Shown piece by piece: positions 29,108-36,604 of a stretch of 64,000 nt of DNA. The position numbers were made by a program, and so were the translations under genes. The notes under the pieces were generated by a model that saw nothing but the letters and a program-made list of their open reading frames with translations, made no database searches and had not been told where the DNA came from. Location: positions 62,001 to 126,000 of the forward strand of contig CAXXKR010000004.1 of assembly GCA_963674955.2 (NCBI GenBank), written 5' to 3'. This stretch comes from G963674955 sp963674955 (GTDB lineage Bacteria > Desulfobacterota > Desulfovibrionia > Desulfovibrionales > Desulfovibrionaceae). Numbering within the stretch: the stretch's first letter is position 1; the number at the start of each line of letters is the position of its first letter.

Positions 29108-29713
29108 ATGATCGTCATAGATGGGCACGAAAGTGAACTGGCTGTACAAAATTTCGAGAATCTTGAGGAAGTATTCGTCAAGATCATGGAAGACGGGCAT
29201 TTAGAGAATCGCGTTGTAACCGACGTATTCATAAACGAAGAGCCTTTTTCGGAGATTTATCCGCATCAGGCCGAGGATATCCAGACCGGCGACATCAACA
29301 GCCTTGAAATAAGGTCGGTGCCGGTCAAGGAAATGGCCGTGGACATCACCCGCGAACTGTACAAGGTCGTCAACCTGATGGCCGAAGGCGGCAAGCGCGT
29401 TTCCACCATGTTTCGTCAGGCCGACGATGGAGAGGCCCTGGAAACCTATCAGGACCTCCTGGACGTGACCCGGAGCTTCGTGGGCATGATCGCCGTGCTG
29501 CGCGATCAGTTCTCCCTGACCGAGCACGAGTCCTTCAAGGATTCAGCCGAGGAGTTCTCCAATCTCTTTACCGAGATGGTGGAGGTGCTTGAAAACGAGG
29601 ACTGGATTCTTCTGGCCGATTTGCTTGAATACGAATTCCTTCCCGCCGTGAACAAGTGGAAGAAGGTGGTGGCCAGTCTCAGGGAAGACATCCGCAAGGC
29701 TGACGGGGAATAG
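29108..29713 (+). CDS. Uncharacterised helical protein, 201 residues
   Basis: I chose the ATG at 29108 because AGGAGGAAAGG stands before it; the frame is open upstream but has no signal. Residues 1-80 look like a small alpha/beta domain and residues 90-200 like a helical bundle rich in Glu and Leu, with no cysteine, signal peptide or membrane helix. It is followed three bases later by a FlgN-like protein. I do not recognise the family; a cytoplasmic role with the flagellar export system is plausible from the neighbour only. Confidence 0.72.
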   Translation: MIVIDGHESELAVQNFENLEEVFVKIMEDGHLENRVVTDVFINEEPFSEIYPHQAEDIQTGDINSLEIRSVPVKEMAVDITRELYKVVNLMAEGGKRVSTMFRQADDGEALETYQDLLDVTRSFVGMIAVLRDQFSLTEHESFKDSAEEFSNLFTEMVEVLENEDWILLADLLEYEFLPAVNKWKKVVASLREDIRKADGE

Positions 29714-29716
29714 GAC

Positions 29717-30067
29717 ATGCCCGACACCATTAATCTGTTGGATCAGGCCATCGATCTGGGCCACAAGGAGCTTGACGTGTTGAGCGTCGGCGATGTTGAA
29801 GCGGCGGAGAGCATCAGCCGCGACCGTTCCCGGCTGACAAACGACGCCATGGCCGCCGAGGACACTCCCGATCTGGAGATGTTGCTGGACAAGCTGGACA
29901 AGCTCAAGAATCTTCAGGGACGCATAACAAGCGAAGCCAAGCGGTTGCATGCCGTACTGAAAAAGGACTTGGTCCGTTCCAGGCAAGAGAGAAAGAGATT
30001 TTCCGGATACAAGGGCGCTGCGGCATCGGCTGTTTCAACCAGCAGGTTCATCAACAGGCAGGGCTGA
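29717..30067 (+). CDS. FlgN/FliT-like helical protein (tentative)
   Basis: This 116-residue protein is almost entirely helical, with the segment DLGHKELDVLSVGDVEAAES followed by RDRSRL, similar to the N-terminal helix of FlgN/FliT-type flagellar export chaperones, where a GD-x-E-x-A pattern and an R-x-x-L motif recur. The C-terminal tail is basic. It begins three bases after the previous gene, so they are probably co-translated. The chaperone idea is inference from pattern only. A strong terminator follows. Confidence 0.62.
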   Translation: MPDTINLLDQAIDLGHKELDVLSVGDVEAAESISRDRSRLTNDAMAAEDTPDLEMLLDKLDKLKNLQGRITSEAKRLHAVLKKDLVRSRQERKRFSGYKGAAASAVSTSRFINRQG

Positions 30068-30097
30068 TTTCCGATATCTGATCATGCGATGCTTTTC

Positions 30098-30128
30098 AGG
30101 CGGGGACCATACGGTTCCCGCCTTTTTT
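30098..30128 (+). terminator. Intrinsic terminator of the glycosyltransferase-chaperone operon
   Basis: An 11-bp stem AGGCGGGGACC/GGTTCCCGCCT (one G-U) with a four-base loop runs into six T. Confidence 0.9.
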
Positions 30129-30138
30129 GTCTGAACGT

Positions 30139-30164
30139 GAAAAAGGAACCCGAAGGTTCCTTTT
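30139..30164 (-). terminator. Terminator of the CheY gene
   Basis: A 10-bp stem AAAAGGAACC/GGTTCCTTTT with a CGAA loop stands 24 bases after the minus-strand cheY stop, with a short U-run formed by the stem's own base and two further U. Confidence 0.8.
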
Positions 30165-30187
30165 CTGGATTGGTGAGCTTTGCCTGG

Positions 30188-30568
30188 CTATGCGAAGATC
30201 TTGTCTATCTTTTCGCCCAGGGTTTCAGGCGTGAAGGGCTTCACAATGTAGTTGGAGACCTTGGCCTGGACGGCTTCAATGATGTTTTCCTGCTGGGCTT
30301 CGGCAGTGACCATGAGAAAGGGCACATCAGCGTATTCCTCGCTGGCGCGGACCTTTTTCAAGAGCTCGATGCCGGTCATTTGCGGCATGTTCCAGTCGGA
30401 AACGATGAAATCGATGTTGTCTTTGTTCAGCACTTCCCAGGCGGTCGTGCCGTCGTCGGCCTCGACGATGTTCTCCAAGCCAATCTGACGCAGTATGTTT
30501 TTGATTATTTTGCGCATTGTGGAGAAGTCATCCACAACCAGGATGCGCATTTTTTTGTCGTAGGCCAT
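30188..30568 (-). CDS. cheY: Chemotaxis response regulator CheY
   Basis: The ATG at 30568 follows GGAGGATATTC and gives 126 residues; the frame extends upstream without signals. The acidic pair (VVDDF), phosphoacceptor Asp in VSDWNMPQMTG, the Thr in LMVTAEA and the Lys in NYIVKPFTPETL are all present. The DWNMP and KPFT blocks match CheY rather than generic receivers. When phosphorylated by CheA it binds FliM to alter flagellar rotation. It lies convergent with the presumed flagellar-related genes and has its own terminator. Confidence 0.9.
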   Translation of the reverse strand: MAYDKKMRILVVDDFSTMRKIIKNILRQIGLENIVEADDGTTAWEVLNKDNIDFIVSDWNMPQMTGIELLKKVRASEEYADVPFLMVTAEAQQENIIEAVQAKVSNYIVKPFTPETLGEKIDKIFA

Positions 30569-30840
30569 GAATATCCTCCGTTCAATCCGGGTAACCTTGA
30601 AATGAAAAAATCCAGTTATTACCCAAAATTCATATATGCTTTCGCAAGACTTAAACTCAACCGATAATAAGCCAATTCTAATGGGATTGAAAGGCTTCAA
30701 GCCTAAATTTTCAACGTAAGAAAGCCCGGTCAACCGTGGGGGGTGGGTCGGAACTCTTTAAGTGCAGTGGGCATGGCCCTGCTGTTTTTCGTGTTGTTTG
30801 TTCCCGACCTCTACCGGCCTCACCTGCGTCCCAGGCACTA

Positions 30841-31341
30841 TTATTCTGCATTACCCGTGCCAAAGCTGCAATAAGGCTGTCGCCGGGTTTGCCGTGTAAC
30901 AATTTGTTTCATGTAGCGTTCAACAGGCTGGAATTCCACAAGCAGGTCGTCTCCAACCCCCTGGATCAGGTTGGACAATGTGAGCACGCCGACGCTGAAG
31001 CCCCGATCGTCCACCACCACCAAATGGCGGATGTTTTGGGTGACCAGGATTTGCAGGGCCTCGTAGACGTATGAATCTTCATTTATCGTGGTTACGGGAG
31101 TGGACATGACCTCGCGCATTGTCTTTTTGGGCAGGGTCCGTCCGTTGCTTGCCAGGTGCCCTACCAAACCCCGCTCGGTCAGGATTCCCAAGGGTTTCCC
31201 GTTTTCTTGGGCCACCACGCAGCTGATGTCGTGTTTGCGCATTACTTCAATGGCCTCGATGAGCGAGGCCTCGGGTTTTATTCCAATGATTTCGCGTTTC
31301 ACCATGCCGATTGTATAAAATTCAAGGCGTTCCGGTTGCAC
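30841..31341 (-). CDS. Two-CBS-domain protein
   Basis: The 166-residue protein has two CBS motifs: residues 13-65 (EIIGIKPEASLIEAIEVM, then GKPLGILTERGLV) and residues 75-135 (TTINEDSYVYEALQILV, then GFSVGVLTLSNLI). CBS pairs bind adenine nucleotides. The start is uncertain: a GTG at 31341 and an ATG at 31305 are both possible and neither has a clear ribosome site. No catalytic domain is attached, so it may be a free-standing regulatory protein. It sits alone 143 bases downstream of the ADH synthase gene on the same strand. Confidence 0.8.
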   Translation of the reverse strand: MQPERLEFYTIGMVKREIIGIKPEASLIEAIEVMRKHDISCVVAQENGKPLGILTERGLVGHLASNGRTLPKKTMREVMSTPVTTINEDSYVYEALQILVTQNIRHLVVVDDRGFSVGVLTLSNLIQGVGDDLLVEFQPVERYMKQIVTRQTRRQPYCSFGTGNAE

Positions 31342-31483
31342 TTGGGGCGCAGAACAAGAAGGCCTCGCATTGTCCCCCGCGTCAATTATTTATTTTTATT
31401 AAATGTTTGTTCAGTCGTTCGCTTGTGTGAAAGGACGGGAAAATGCGAGGGGAAACATCAGGTGCCCTCGAAATCGACGTTGT

Positions 31484-32278
31484 CTATTTGAGCAACTCCA
31501 TTGCACTCTCAACGTCCCAATCCTCGTGAACCACCTTGTGCAGGGCGGCCACGATCTTTGCCGGGGCCTTGTTCTGAAAAATGTTTCTGCCAACCGAAAG
31601 TCCAGAGCCTCCGGCCTGGATGGAGTCGTAGACCATCTGGACCAGGGAGCGGTCATCGTCCATCTTCGGCCCTCCGGCTATGACCACGGGCACGCAGCAG
31701 CCTTCGGTGACCCTTAGAAAGCTGTCCGGGTCGCCGGTGTAGTTGACCTTGACTATGTCCGCTCCAAGCTCGGCCCCGACCCTGGCGCAGTGGGTTACTA
31801 TATGCGGGTCGTATTCATCTTTGATCTTCTGCCCCCTGGCGTACATCATGGCCAGTACGGGCATGCCCCAGTCGTTGGCCTCGGAACAGAGCCTGCCCAG
31901 GTCGGCCAGCATGCCGGACTCGGTCTCGTCGCCGAGATTTATGTGCACGGACACTGCATCGGCCCCGAGCTTGAGGGCGTCGGCCACGGTCCCCACCATG
32001 CATTTGGCGTTGGGGTAGGGCGACAAGGTCGTGCTGGCCGAAAGGTGGATGATCAGGCCGATGTCCCGGCCCTTGCCCCTGTGCGAACAGCGGGGCAGCC
32101 CCTTGTGCATGAGCATGGCGTTTGCCCCGCCATCAGCCACTTGGTTGACGGTTTCCCTCAAGTCTACAAGACCATAGATAGGGCCGACCGTGACGCCGTG
32201 GTCAAGGGGGACGATGATGGTTCTTCTGTTGTTTCTGTTCAGGATGCGTTCGATTCTGACGGCTTTTCCCAGTTGCAT
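31484..32278 (-). CDS. 2-amino-3,7-dideoxy-D-threo-hept-6-ulosonate synthase (ADH synthase)
   Basis: The 264-residue protein belongs to the DeoC/FbaB class I aldolases used for the alternative entry into aromatic biosynthesis, which makes an ADH precursor of 3-dehydroquinate instead of DAHP. Visible features are RTIIVPLDHGVTVGP, AMLMHKG, and the Schiff-base Lys in ADIVKVNYTGD, followed by VVIAGGPK. A plain class I fructose-bisphosphate aldolase is the main alternative, but the phenylalanine attenuator just upstream strongly favours an aromatic role. The start at 32278 is preceded by GGAGGCAGAA. The partner 3-dehydroquinate synthase II gene is not in this window. Confidence 0.85.
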   Translation of the reverse strand: MQLGKAVRIERILNRNNRRTIIVPLDHGVTVGPIYGLVDLRETVNQVADGGANAMLMHKGLPRCSHRGKGRDIGLIIHLSASTTLSPYPNAKCMVGTVADALKLGADAVSVHINLGDETESGMLADLGRLCSEANDWGMPVLAMMYARGQKIKDEYDPHIVTHCARVGAELGADIVKVNYTGDPDSFLRVTEGCCVPVVIAGGPKMDDDRSLVQMVYDSIQAGGSGLSVGRNIFQNKAPAKIVAALHKVVHEDWDVESAMELLK

Positions 32279-32323
32279 TTCTGCCTCCAGTGTTTTCCCA
32301 GCGCCGCCCCTGCCCGCAGTCCC

Positions 32324-32360
32324 AAAAAAAGAGGCCGCAGGCTGTTAACCTGCGGCCTCT
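32324..32360 (-). terminator. Attenuator terminator upstream of ADH synthase
   Basis: A perfect 12-bp stem AGAGGCCGCAGG/CCTGCGGCCTCT with a seven-base loop is followed on the minus strand by seven U (A at 32324-32330). It stands 46 bases before the ADH synthase start, so it can only be a leader terminator. Confidence 0.92.
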
Positions 32361-32380
32361 GGGGAGTTTGTGACTTTTGT

Positions 32381-32467
32381 TTACACTCGCACCTCCAGAC
32401 CGCAGGTCCTCCTAAAAAAGAAAAAGCTAAAAAAGAAAAAGGAGTTTGCAACGGTCTGGTGTTTCAT
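32381..32467 (-). CDS. Phenylalanine-rich leader peptide, 28 residues
   Basis: An ATG at 32467 opens a 28-codon frame that ends in TAA at 32381-32383. Codons 10-13 and 15-18 are all Phe, separated by one Ser (FFFFSFFFF), so eight of 28 residues are Phe. This is the composition of pheL-type leader peptides. No Shine-Dalgarno is visible upstream, and the predicted transcription start is only a few bases before the ATG, so it may be translated leaderless. The peptide itself probably has no other function. Confidence 0.85.
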   Translation of the reverse strand: MKHQTVANSFFFFSFFFFRRTCGLEVRV

Positions 32468-32476
32468 GACGCCAAC

Positions 32477-32504
32477 TCTATATCTGGAAAGAATTCCTTG
32501 TCAA
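32477..32504 (-). promoter_or_regulatory. Sigma-70 type promoter of the ADH synthase leader
   Basis: On the minus strand an exact TTGACA (32504-32499), a 16-base spacer, and TATAGA (32482-32477) precede the leader. The predicted start of transcription falls close to 32470, very near the leader ATG. It begins 18 bases after the upstream ridA stop, so readthrough from ridA is also possible. Confidence 0.7.
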
Positions 32505-32521
32505 GGATTTAGTGAATTCGT

Positions 32522-32905
32522 TTATGATTTTACGGCTATGCATTTCACTTCCACCAATCCGCCTTTGGGCAGCGCGGAAACCTCCACGGCCGCCCGTGCG
32601 GGCTTGTGGTCCGTGAAATAGGATGCGTATATATCGTTGAAGGCCAGAAACATGGAAAGGTCGGTCATGAAAACGTCCACGGCCAGGACGTGATCAAGGT
32701 CCGATCCCGCCGCTTCCAGGATCGCCTTGACGTTTTCAAGGGCCTGTCCGGCCTGGGCTTCAAAACCGTCAAGAAGCAGGCCGGTTTCCGGAACCATGCC
32801 CAGCTGTCCGCTGACGAATATCAGTCCCGCGCCGGATACGGCTTGGGAATACGGGCCTACCGCCGCCGGGGCTTTGTCCGTCTGAAAGCACTTGATGCCG
32901 TTCAT
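32522..32905 (-). CDS. RidA family enamine/imine deaminase
   Basis: The ATG at 32905 is preceded by AAGGAG, giving 127 residues. RidA proteins hydrolyse reactive enamines/imines made by PLP enzymes such as threonine dehydratase. Conserved parts are APAAVGPYSQAV (with the Tyr), LIFVSGQLGMVPETG, the QALENVKAILEAAG block and ARAAVEVSALPKGGLVEV, which carries the Arg and Glu of the active site. Its start overlaps the upstream membrane-protein stop in an ATGA arrangement, so they are co-translated. It lies immediately upstream of the ADH synthase attenuator. Confidence 0.93.
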   Translation of the reverse strand: MNGIKCFQTDKAPAAVGPYSQAVSGAGLIFVSGQLGMVPETGLLLDGFEAQAGQALENVKAILEAAGSDLDHVLAVDVFMTDLSMFLAFNDIYASYFTDHKPARAAVEVSALPKGGLVEVKCIAVKS

Positions 32906-33906
32906 GCTGCGCTCCTTTGCCTGGATTTGGGTTCGCTCCACAAGTATTTGTCACAGAATCTTTCCGGCAGATGCCTGGTGATCTTGACCAGCATTGCCAC
33001 GGCCAGCATGGAAAAGGCAAGTCTGGCCCAGAGTATGCCGGAGAAATGGCCTCCGATCATGACCATGAGCAGGGTGTCCTCGATGAGGCTGTGGGCGATG
33101 CCCATCAGGGATATGGAGTAGAATACGTCTTTTTTGTCCACGTTTCCGCTCATGGCTTCGCTGATGATCAGGCCGCCGCCGTAGGCAAGCCCCAATGAAA
33201 GGCCGATCACCGTGATGGCCGAAGCCTTGGGGCCGATGCCCATGATTTTGAGCAGGGGCCTGAGCAGCTTGTCCAGCAGTCCGGTCACACCGATTTTGGT
33301 CAGGATTTTCAAAAGCCCCATCAGGCTGAAAATGATAAGGAAAACCAGTGACAAGTCCTTTGCCTTGCCCAGGGACCAGGCCAGGATGGTTTCCTTGGTT
33401 CCGGTCTGGGCATCGGGCTGAAAGATGATCGACGCCGGACCCTGGAGCAGGTTGAAGTTGTCATAGGTCAGGTGCAGAAGCCAGCCGAGGATGAGGGCGC
33501 AGACCACCCGGAACAGGCTCTGGAAAAGAAAACGTGCGCCGGCCTTTCTGGAGATGGAAGACTCCACGGGAAGGCCGTGGGCCATGAGGATCATGACGGC
33601 CAGGATTGTTGCCTGGGCGGCGGACACGGGTGTGTCCTTGATCAGGGATGCGAATACGATCACGGAGGTGTAGATGTTGTTCAGCAGGGCCGTGGCCCAG
33701 ACAAGCCCCATTTCCGCAGGCAGTCCCACCAGCTTCATGAGCGGCTCGAGAGGCGCGGCGAGGTATTTTATCAGATCCAGCTCCTGAAGTATCTTGATGA
33801 CGATGATCACCGGGATCATTATCTTGTACATCTCGATGCTGGCCCTGAGGCTGGATTTGAAAACGGCTTTAACGGCCCTTGCCAATTGAAGTATTGCTTC
33901 GGGCAT
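32902..33906 (-). CDS. Nucleoside-recognition (Gate) domain membrane protein
   Basis: I take the ATG at 33906, preceded by GAGAGGAGAT, giving 334 residues. The protein has about eight hydrophobic segments and two Gate-like repeats: a first with NIYTSVIVFASLI and a second with GLAYGGGLIISEAMSGNVDKKD. Such proteins include spore-maturation proteins SpmA/B and YjiG/YjiH of unclear transport role; Gate domains resemble those of nucleoside transporters. It is translationally coupled to ridA. The function remains unassigned. Confidence 0.82.
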   Translation of the reverse strand: MPEAILQLARAVKAVFKSSLRASIEMYKIMIPVIIVIKILQELDLIKYLAAPLEPLMKLVGLPAEMGLVWATALLNNIYTSVIVFASLIKDTPVSAAQATILAVMILMAHGLPVESSISRKAGARFLFQSLFRVVCALILGWLLHLTYDNFNLLQGPASIIFQPDAQTGTKETILAWSLGKAKDLSLVFLIIFSLMGLLKILTKIGVTGLLDKLLRPLLKIMGIGPKASAITVIGLSLGLAYGGGLIISEAMSGNVDKKDVFYSISLMGIAHSLIEDTLLMVMIGGHFSGILWARLAFSMLAVAMLVKITRHLPERFCDKYLWSEPKSRQRSAA

Positions 33907-34052
33907 TGATCTCCTCTCTTTGTGAAGGGCGGACGTTATGCCTTTTGCCAGAAAAAAGGAAGACCAATGATCGGGCAAAAAATGGATTCCGACACCCCTT
34001 GTGCCTGAGGAGGTTTTGTGTCAAGCAGACAAATCTTCAACAGGGAACTTTC

Positions 34053-34766
34053 GTGAATCCGATCAAAATTCTGCTCATCGCCGCCGAGGGCAAGCCCAGA
34101 GACGCTTACAGGAAGGCATTGGACAGCTACGGCGTGAGCTATGAAGTTGTTTCCTCACCGGACGAGGTCACCGAGATGCTGGTTGAAATTCCATTCAACG
34201 GATTGCTTCTCGACCTTCCGACCATGATCAAGAGCCAGAGTTCCAGCTACGGCGCGGTTCAGCAGATTTTGAAGATATTCCCCGCATTGCGCCTTCTCTA
34301 CAACCCCAGACATGGCGGCGTGCGCGGGTTGCCTTTCGGCGGTACCGTGAAGAACGGCAAGACGTTGATGGAATTTCTTTCCAAGGAATGCGTTCCATTT
34401 ACTCCGCGCACCATTCGCAGCGCCCGGCGTTCATGTCTCTGTCTGAATGTGGTTCTGCTTGATCGTCCCGACCAGCATTTGAAGGAGGGGGAGAAGACAG
34501 TCACCGCCAATGTTTCCAGGCACGGCTGCTTCGTGCTCACATCCCGGAACTGGGACGGACGGGACAAGGCCTGGCTTGCGATAAGGGAACTGGGCGAAGG
34601 CCGTCCCATAGAGATCAGAATCTGCTGGCAGAGGAAATGGGGTGAGACAACGATCATTCCCGGCATCGGGTGCAGTTTCGTGTCCCTGACTGATGATCAG
34701 GAAGAGGCGCTGGCCTCGCAGTGCGGAGAACTTCAAGGAGGCGAAGACGATGTCCGTGGACAATGA
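34053..34766 (+). CDS. PilZ-domain protein with a receiver-like N terminus
   Basis: The GTG at 34053 has GGGAA upstream and gives 237 residues. Residues 1-120 read as an alpha/beta domain like a response-regulator receiver, with one Asp in LLLDLP where phosphorylation could occur, but the paired acids expected near the N terminus are lacking. The C-terminal part has the PilZ hallmarks: the arginines in RTIRSARRSCLCL and the VSRHGCFV motif. PilZ domains bind cyclic di-GMP. The N-terminal domain is probably degenerate. A small membrane-protein gene overlaps its end. Confidence 0.78.
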   Translation: MNPIKILLIAAEGKPRDAYRKALDSYGVSYEVVSSPDEVTEMLVEIPFNGLLLDLPTMIKSQSSSYGAVQQILKIFPALRLLYNPRHGGVRGLPFGGTVKNGKTLMEFLSKECVPFTPRTIRSARRSCLCLNVVLLDRPDQHLKEGEKTVTANVSRHGCFVLTSRNWDGRDKAWLAIRELGEGRPIEIRICWQRKWGETTIIPGIGCSFVSLTDDQEEALASQCGELQGGEDDVRGQ

Positions 34767-34962
34767 AAGGCGAAAGGAAAGGAATCTTGAAATAATGCTG
34801 GCCACTCTGGCCAAGGGCATTCTTCTGGGCGGTTCGTTGGGCATAATCGCCAGCTGGCTTGGGATCATCGACATCGCCAGGGGCCTGTTTCTGGGAGCCT
34901 TGGTCGGTTGCCTGGGCGCCCTGAGCGTCAAGAGCATGCGTGAAAAAAAGGACGGCAAGTAA
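34750..34962 (+). CDS. Small two-helix membrane protein, 70 residues
   Basis: I chose the ATG at 34750, preceded by AAGGAGGCGAAG, which overlaps the end of the PilZ gene by 17 bases. The protein has a charged N terminus (about 20 residues), two hydrophobic helices (LAKGILLGGSLGIIASWLGII and ARGLFLGALVGCLGALSV), and a basic tail KSMREKKDGK. The family is not recognised. It could work with the PilZ protein, since the reading frames overlap. Confidence 0.72.
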   Translation: MSVDNERRKERNLEIMLATLAKGILLGGSLGIIASWLGIIDIARGLFLGALVGCLGALSVKSMREKKDGK

Positions 34963-34970
34963 ATCCGGCC

Positions 34971-35855
34971 ATGGATTTGAAAGTCTTCCTGGCCATCGGC
35001 GTCACCCTGGTTTTCTGGGCCTCCGCATTCGTGGGCATCAGGGCGGGGCTTGAGGGCTACGAGCCCGGCCACCTCGCGCTTCTCCGTTTCATCACAGCCT
35101 CTTCGGTCATGATCGTCATGGGCATTGCCCGGCGGGTCCGGCTGCCGGATATGCGGGATGTTCCTGTCCTTTTCCTGCACGGGTTTCTGGGATTCACGGT
35201 CTATCACGCCTGCCTGAACTACGGGGAATTGACCGTCAGCGCAGCCTCGGCCTGCTTTCTGATCAACGGGATACCTGTTTTCACGACCATATTGGCCGTA
35301 ATGTTCCTGAAGGAGAAGATCAGGGCCAGAGGAGTGGTCGGGATAATGGTCAGCGTTGCCGGAATTGCGCTCATTTCCTTTGGCGAGGGGCAGGGGTTCA
35401 GTTTCAATCTCGGGGCATTGTACGTGCTTGTCGCCGCCTTTTCCGAGTCGGTGTTCATGATTTTGCAAAAGCCCTATCTGAGCAAATATACGCCCACCGA
35501 GTATGTTACCTACACGGTCTGCACAGGCACTGTTTTTCTTCTGGTTTTCGCTCCCGGATTGTTCGAAGCCGTGGTTTCAGCTCCTCGGGCCGCGACCTGG
35601 GCCGGTATCTACCTTGGAGTTTTTCCGGCGGCCATCGCTTATGTGACCTGGGCTTACGGCCTGTCCAAGGCCGACGTGTCCAAGGTGGTGTCCACGCAGT
35701 TCATGCTGCCTGGCCTGACCATAGTCATAGGCTGGTTCTGGCTCAGGGAGCTTCCCGGGCTGGTGTCCTTTCTGGGAGGGCTGGCCGCCCTTGCCGGAGC
35801 GGCGATGATCACGTTGCCGGATGGCGTTGTTAAAAAGATGACGGGGAGGGGCTGA
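34971..35855 (+). CDS. EamA/DMT family transporter
   Basis: This 294-residue protein has ten predicted membrane helices in two EamA repeats, with the usual pattern WASAFVGIRAGLEGYEPG at the start, LKEKIRARGVVGIMVSVAGIALI in the first half, and LPGLTIVIGWFWLRELP near the end. DMT exporters move small metabolites, often amino acids or nucleobases. It starts eight bases after the small membrane gene. A second EamA gene lies at 46168-47052; the two are different in sequence. The substrate is not predictable. Confidence 0.88.
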   Translation: MDLKVFLAIGVTLVFWASAFVGIRAGLEGYEPGHLALLRFITASSVMIVMGIARRVRLPDMRDVPVLFLHGFLGFTVYHACLNYGELTVSAASACFLINGIPVFTTILAVMFLKEKIRARGVVGIMVSVAGIALISFGEGQGFSFNLGALYVLVAAFSESVFMILQKPYLSKYTPTEYVTYTVCTGTVFLLVFAPGLFEAVVSAPRAATWAGIYLGVFPAAIAYVTWAYGLSKADVSKVVSTQFMLPGLTIVIGWFWLRELPGLVSFLGGLAALAGAAMITLPDGVVKKMTGRG

Positions 35856-35874
35856 GCCCTCCCCGCTTTGTTTT
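35842..35874 (+). terminator. Terminator overlapping the EamA stop
   Basis: A 9-bp stem CGGGGAGGG/CCCTCCCCG begins before the EamA stop codon and is followed by a T-rich run. It separates it from the converging amino-acid transporter operon. Confidence 0.78.
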
Positions 35875-36604
35875 AGAGTATCTGGCTCAGGAAGAGCTTG
35901 GTGCGGTCATGATCGGGGTTCTTGAAGAAGTGTTCCGGAGTTCCGACCTCCACGATTTGCCCGTCATCCATGAAAACCACCTGATCCGCCACCTCGCGGG
36001 CAAAGCCCATTTCGTGGGTGACAACCACCATGGTCATTCCTTCCTTGGCAAGTTTTTTCATGACATCCAGAACCTCGCCGATCATCTCCGGGTCAAGGGC
36101 GGATGTGGGCTCGTCAAAAAGCATGATCTTGGGTTCCATTGCCAGGGACCGGGCGATGGCCACGCGCTGCTGCTGTCCGCCCGAGAGCTGGTTGGGGTAG
36201 TTGTTGGCCTTGTCGTGGATGCCGACTTTTTTCAGCAGGGCCACGGCCTTGTCCCTTGATTCGCGTTTGGAGCGGTTTCTGACCACTGTCTGGCCGATGG
36301 TCACGTTCTCCAGGACGGTCTTGTGGGGGAAGAGGTTGAAGGATTGGAAGACCATGCCCACTTCGGCCCTGACCTTGTTGATGTTGGTCTTCTTGTCCAG
36401 GATGTCCACTCCGTCGATCTTTATCAGCCCCTTGTCCGCGTATTCCAGCCTGTTCAGGCAGCGCAGGAAGGTGCTCTTTCCAGATCCGGAGGGGCCAATG
36501 ACCACGACCACGTCTCCGGCATTGACCTTGTAGGTCACGTTGGAAAGGGCCTGTATCTCGTGGGGCACATGGAATGTCTTGTATACGTTTTGAACGTCTA
36601 TCAC
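35873..36604 (-). CDS. Polar amino acid ABC transporter ATP-binding protein (GlnQ type)
   Basis: The 243-residue ATPase has Walker A GPSGSGKST, signature LSGGQQQRVAIARSLA, Walker B IMLFDEPTSALDPEMIGEV and the switch His in VTHEMGFAREVA, all typical of GlnQ/ArtP-type proteins. Its start overlaps the stop of the permease gene by four bases. It ends the three-gene operon at 35873, next to the EamA terminator. The amino acid specificity cannot be inferred from it. Confidence 0.95.
   Translation of the reverse strand: MIDVQNVYKTFHVPHEIQALSNVTYKVNAGDVVVVIGPSGSGKSTFLRCLNRLEYADKGLIKIDGVDILDKKTNINKVRAEVGMVFQSFNLFPHKTVLENVTIGQTVVRNRSKRESRDKAVALLKKVGIHDKANNYPNQLSGGQQQRVAIARSLAMEPKIMLFDEPTSALDPEMIGEVLDVMKKLAKEGMTMVVVTHEMGFAREVADQVVFMDDGQIVEVGTPEHFFKNPDHDRTKLFLSQIL

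Larger units (their letters stand above)
32324..32467 (-). promoter_or_regulatory. Phenylalanine transcription attenuator (leader region)
   Basis: On the minus strand three alternative pairings are possible: segment 1 (32452-32459) with 2 (32395-32402), 8 bp; segment 2 (32397-32407) with 3 (32348-32358), 11 bp including one G-U; and segment 3 (32349-32360) with 4 (32330-32341), a perfect 12-bp stem followed by seven U. Segment 1 lies in the early codons of the leader peptide, and its stop is near segment 2. Ribosome stalling at the Phe codons should free segment 2 to bind 3 (antitermination); fast translation to the stop should mask 2 and let 3 pair with 4 (termination). This is the classical attenuator logic. 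Confidence 0.88.

Noticed and set aside
30660..30680. Sequence ACCGATAA resembling a flagellar sigma-28 -10 element
   Set aside because: No TAAA -35 element stands 15 bases upstream, and no plausible plus-strand gene follows it.
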